Shown here: positions 62,152 to 64,000 of the stretch, one piece after another | Numbering within the stretch: the first letter of the stretch is position 1 | Layout: every line of letters begins with the position of its first letter | From: Photobacterium profundum SS9 | GTDB taxonomy: Bacteria; Pseudomonadota; Gammaproteobacteria; Enterobacterales; Vibrionaceae | Length of the DNA: 64,000 nucleotides | Reading direction: 5' to 3' | Assembly: GCF_000196255.1 (NCBI RefSeq) | Contig: NC_006370.1 | Span: 3,671,411-3,735,410, forward strand | Program-made: the position numbers and the translations under genes | Notes under the pieces: generated by a model | Database searches by the model: none | What the model was told of the DNA's origin: nothing | What the model saw: the letters and a program-made list of their open reading frames with translations, nothing else

Positions 62152-62346
62152 GAGTCTATCTTCCTGAAGTAAGTTTTAATCAACCCCTGTATTTTCATTA
62201 TTTTTCTAACTGTAGGGCGGAAATTGTTAGGGTTGCACAACAACAGAATATTAAATCAACCATACTCAGTGCAAGCCTCATTCAACACTAACATAACGAA
62301 AGATATAAACGATTGCATTTTTCTCGCATAAATAATCACAGAAAGA

Positions 62347-62374
62347 TTGACAACCTAGTAACAAATCCTATTCA
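62347..62374 (+). promoter_or_regulatory. Candidate lysC promoter
   Basis: A perfect -35 TTGACA (62347-62352), a 16-base spacer and a weak -10 TATTCA (62369-62374) precede the riboswitch. Transcription would begin near 62382. The rest of the 568-base gap from 62152 is A/T-rich and otherwise empty apart from the riboswitch. Confidence 0.5.
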
Positions 62375-62420
62375 ATGAGAGGAGTTTTTGTTCATCCTGC
62401 TGGTATTAATACCACTAGGT

Positions 62421-62610
62421 AAAACGGAAGAGGAGCGTTACCCAGGTATTTAGATTGCAGGGCCCCACCCTAAAGCAACCTAAAGAGGGGGAGTAACGCC
62501 GAGATATAACTGATTGGGGCTCAGCGATATCGGCTATGAAGGTTGAATCCTTCTGGCTGTCACCTTTTTATGCATAAGTACCATATAAAAAGGTGGGGAG
62601 CTTCTGGTTG
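62421..62610 (+). ncRNA. Lysine riboswitch aptamer
   Basis: The layout and conserved blocks of the lysine (L-box) aptamer are all present: AGAGGAGCG near the 5' side, AGTAACGCCGAG, GCGATATCGGCTATGAAGG with TTGAATCC, GGCTGTCACC, and the closing GGTGGGGAGCTTCTGG. The first and last segments (62422-62430 with 62601-62609) form P1. It resembles the leader of E. coli lysC. It senses lysine and reduces lysC expression. Confidence 0.95.
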
Positions 62611-62642
62611 TAGCGCTATTCGTACGTCTCGCCTTTCTGCTC

Positions 62643-62719
62643 TCCTGACAATTGGATGTCGGGAATATCCTCCCGTGTAAATTCGTTTTTATCATTTTAC
62701 TGAGATTGGGAGTCTTACC
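62643..62719 (+). promoter_or_regulatory. Expression platform of the lysC riboswitch
   Basis: Two exclusive hairpins are possible: TCCTGACA/TGTCGGGA (62643-62664), or CGGGA/TCCCG (62660-62664, 62671-62675). CTCCC (62670-62674) can also pair with the GGGAG ribosome site (62708-62712). The arrangement suggests control of translation start. A TTTTT at 62686-62690 has no adjacent strong stem, so termination is less likely. Inference from base pairing by eye. Confidence 0.5.
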
Positions 62720-64000
62720 TTGAGCCTTGTAGATAGTTATGTAAACCCGTACACATCGTTAACCGTTGCCAAGTTTGGCGGTACCAGTGTTGCCGACTTC
62801 ACCGCGATGAGTCGCAGTGCCGCAATAATCCTACATGCACCACAAACACGTTTAGTCTTAATTAGTGCCTGTTCTGGGGTCACTAATATCTTAGTCGAGC
62901 TGGCTAATGGTGTTACTGACACTCAACAACGCCATGCTTTATTAACACGCTTAACCGATATACACCAATCAGTATTAAGCCAATTAAAGCAACCACAGCA
63001 AGCTGACGAAGCCATTACTCTATTGCTTAAAAATGTAGCTGAATTAGCAAAAAAAGCAGCCATTGAAAAATCAGTCGCCCTCACCGATCAGCTTGTTTCG
63101 CATGGCGAGTTACTCTCTACTCACCTATTTGCTCAAATATTGAGAGAGCTTGGCATCAAAGCCATTCGATTTGATATTCGAGATGTAATGCGTACTGATG
63201 GACAATTTGGCAAGGCGATTCCACAACCCAGTATTATCCGCCAATTATCAGAACAACATCTTTTACCACAACTAAAAAAACATGTGGTGGTCTCTCAAGG
63301 GTTTATCGGCTCTGACGAACAAGGAAACACCACCACATTAGGCCGTGGTGGCAGTGACTATAGTGCCGCCTTAATGGCAGAAGCTATCGGGGCATCAACG
63401 TTAGAAATTTGGACCGATGTACCAGGCATGTATACCACCGACCCACGCATCGCCACGAAAGCAAAACCAATAAAAGAAATCAGCTTCAGCGAAGCATCTG
63501 AAATGGCCAATTTTGGTGCCAAAATATTACACCCATCAACATTAGTGCCGGCAATTAGGCAGCAAATACCCGTCTTCATTGGCTCGTCAAAAGCACCTGA
63601 ACAAGGTGGAACTTGGATTCGAGAAACGGTGTCTGATGCGCCATTATTTAGAGCGCTAGCACTTCGCTGTAATCAAACAATGGTGACATTAACCAGCCTC
63701 AATATGTTTCACGCTTATGGTTTCTTAGCTGAAGTCTTTCGTATTTTAGCGGAGCATAAAATATCAGTGGATTTGATCACCACCTCTGAGGTGAGTGTCT
63801 CTTTAACATTGGATCAAACCGATACCAGTGGTGGCGCACCAACATTGCCAGCGCAAGCACTAGCAGAACTCAGTGAGCTATGCCGTGTCGAGGTCGAGCA
63901 AGATCTCTGCTTGGTTGCACTGATTGGTAATCAAATGAGCAGCACCAAAGGATCAGCAAAAACAGTTTTCAGTACGCTTGAATACTATAACCTACGCATG
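62720..64000 (+). CDS. lysC: Lysine-sensitive aspartokinase III (cut by window edge)
   Basis: Phosphorylates aspartate at the start of lysine/threonine/methionine synthesis. About 427 codons are present; the C-terminus lies beyond the window. Visible are the kinase motif KFGGTSVADF (residues 18-27), GRGGSDYSA, and WTDVPGMYTTDPR, then the first ACT-domain region (about residues 310-370, LNMFHAYGFLAEVFRILAE). The start is TTG at 62720, 7 bases after GGGAG; the first in-frame ATG lies after the KFGGTS motif and cannot be the start. Confidence 0.95.
   Translation, partial: MSLVDSYVNPYTSLTVAKFGGTSVADFTAMSRSAAIILHAPQTRLVLISACSGVTNILVELANGVTDTQQRHALLTRLTDIHQSVLSQLKQPQQADEAITLLLKNVAELAKKAAIEKSVALTDQLVSHGELLSTHLFAQILRELGIKAIRFDIRDVMRTDGQFGKAIPQPSIIRQLSEQHLLPQLKKHVVVSQGFIGSDEQGNTTTLGRGGSDYSAALMAEAIGASTLEIWTDVPGMYTTDPRIATKAKPIKEISFSEASEMANFGAKILHPSTLVPAIRQQIPVFIGSSKAPEQGGTWIRETVSDAPLFRALALRCNQTMVTLTSLNMFHAYGFLAEVFRILAEHKISVDLITTSEVSVSLTLDQTDTSGGAPTLPAQALAELSELCRVEVEQDLCLVALIGNQMSSTKGSAKTVFSTLEYYNLRM

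Overview
The window is a 64 kb stretch of chromosomal core genome from a gammaproteobacterium of the Vibrionaceae, most likely Photobacterium or a close relative. This rests on recognisable protein families, a complete mannose-sensitive haemagglutinin (MSHA) type IV pilus cluster placed between csrD and mreBCD, the ssb/uvrA/pglL/aminotransferase/lysC order known from Vibrio, and a base composition in the low-to-mid 40s % GC. The genus is an inference. There are no rRNA or tRNA genes, CRISPR arrays, prophages or complete insertion sequences.

Layout. 1-2.5 kb (minus): the start of cytochrome b (petB, cut by the window edge) and the Rieske protein (petA), then rpsI-rplM with a structured leader and strong promoter. 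2.5-7.1 kb: zapE (minus), then zapG, degQ and degS (plus); degQ has a good sigma-E-like promoter and the degS stop codon lies inside a 7-bp tandem repeat. 7.2-12.1 kb (minus): murA, ibaG and the Mla phospholipid-transport genes mlaB, C, D, E, F, with an unusual gap between mlaF and mlaE. 12.6-20.4 kb (plus): yrbG, the KDO/LPS-export genes kdsD, kdsC, lptC, lptA, lptB, then rpoN, hpf, ptsN, rapZ, npr. 20.6-26.4 kb: mgtE (plus), pmbA (minus), darP (plus), tldD and a nitrilase (minus). 26.5-35 kb (minus): yhdP, rng, maf, and mreD, mreC, mreB.

35.1-51.8 kb (minus) is the complete msh cluster. In transcription order it runs mshI, J, K, L, M, N, E, G, F, B, A, C, D, O, P, Q. It encodes the inner-membrane platform, secretin, c-di-GMP-binding ATPase, major pilin, minor pilins and a very large tip or adhesin-like protein. 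Two tandem hairpins after mshA probably set the excess of major pilin over minor pilins. csrD (mshH) lies just upstream. The 54-64 kb part holds a 266-bp nested palindromic repeat element, a LysR regulator, ssb and uvrA diverging around a perfect LexA box, a PglL-type O-oligosaccharyltransferase, a class V aminotransferase, and a lysine riboswitch leading into lysC (aspartokinase III, cut by the window edge, TTG start).

Themes are the envelope (murA, Mla, Lpt, MreBCD, YhdP, DegQ/DegS) and the surface pilus. I found no clearly new multi-gene system. The best leads are the 266-bp palindromic element, the mshA 3' hairpin pair, the serine/alanine-rich MshA tail beside a PglL gene, the degS repeat and the lysC translational switch.
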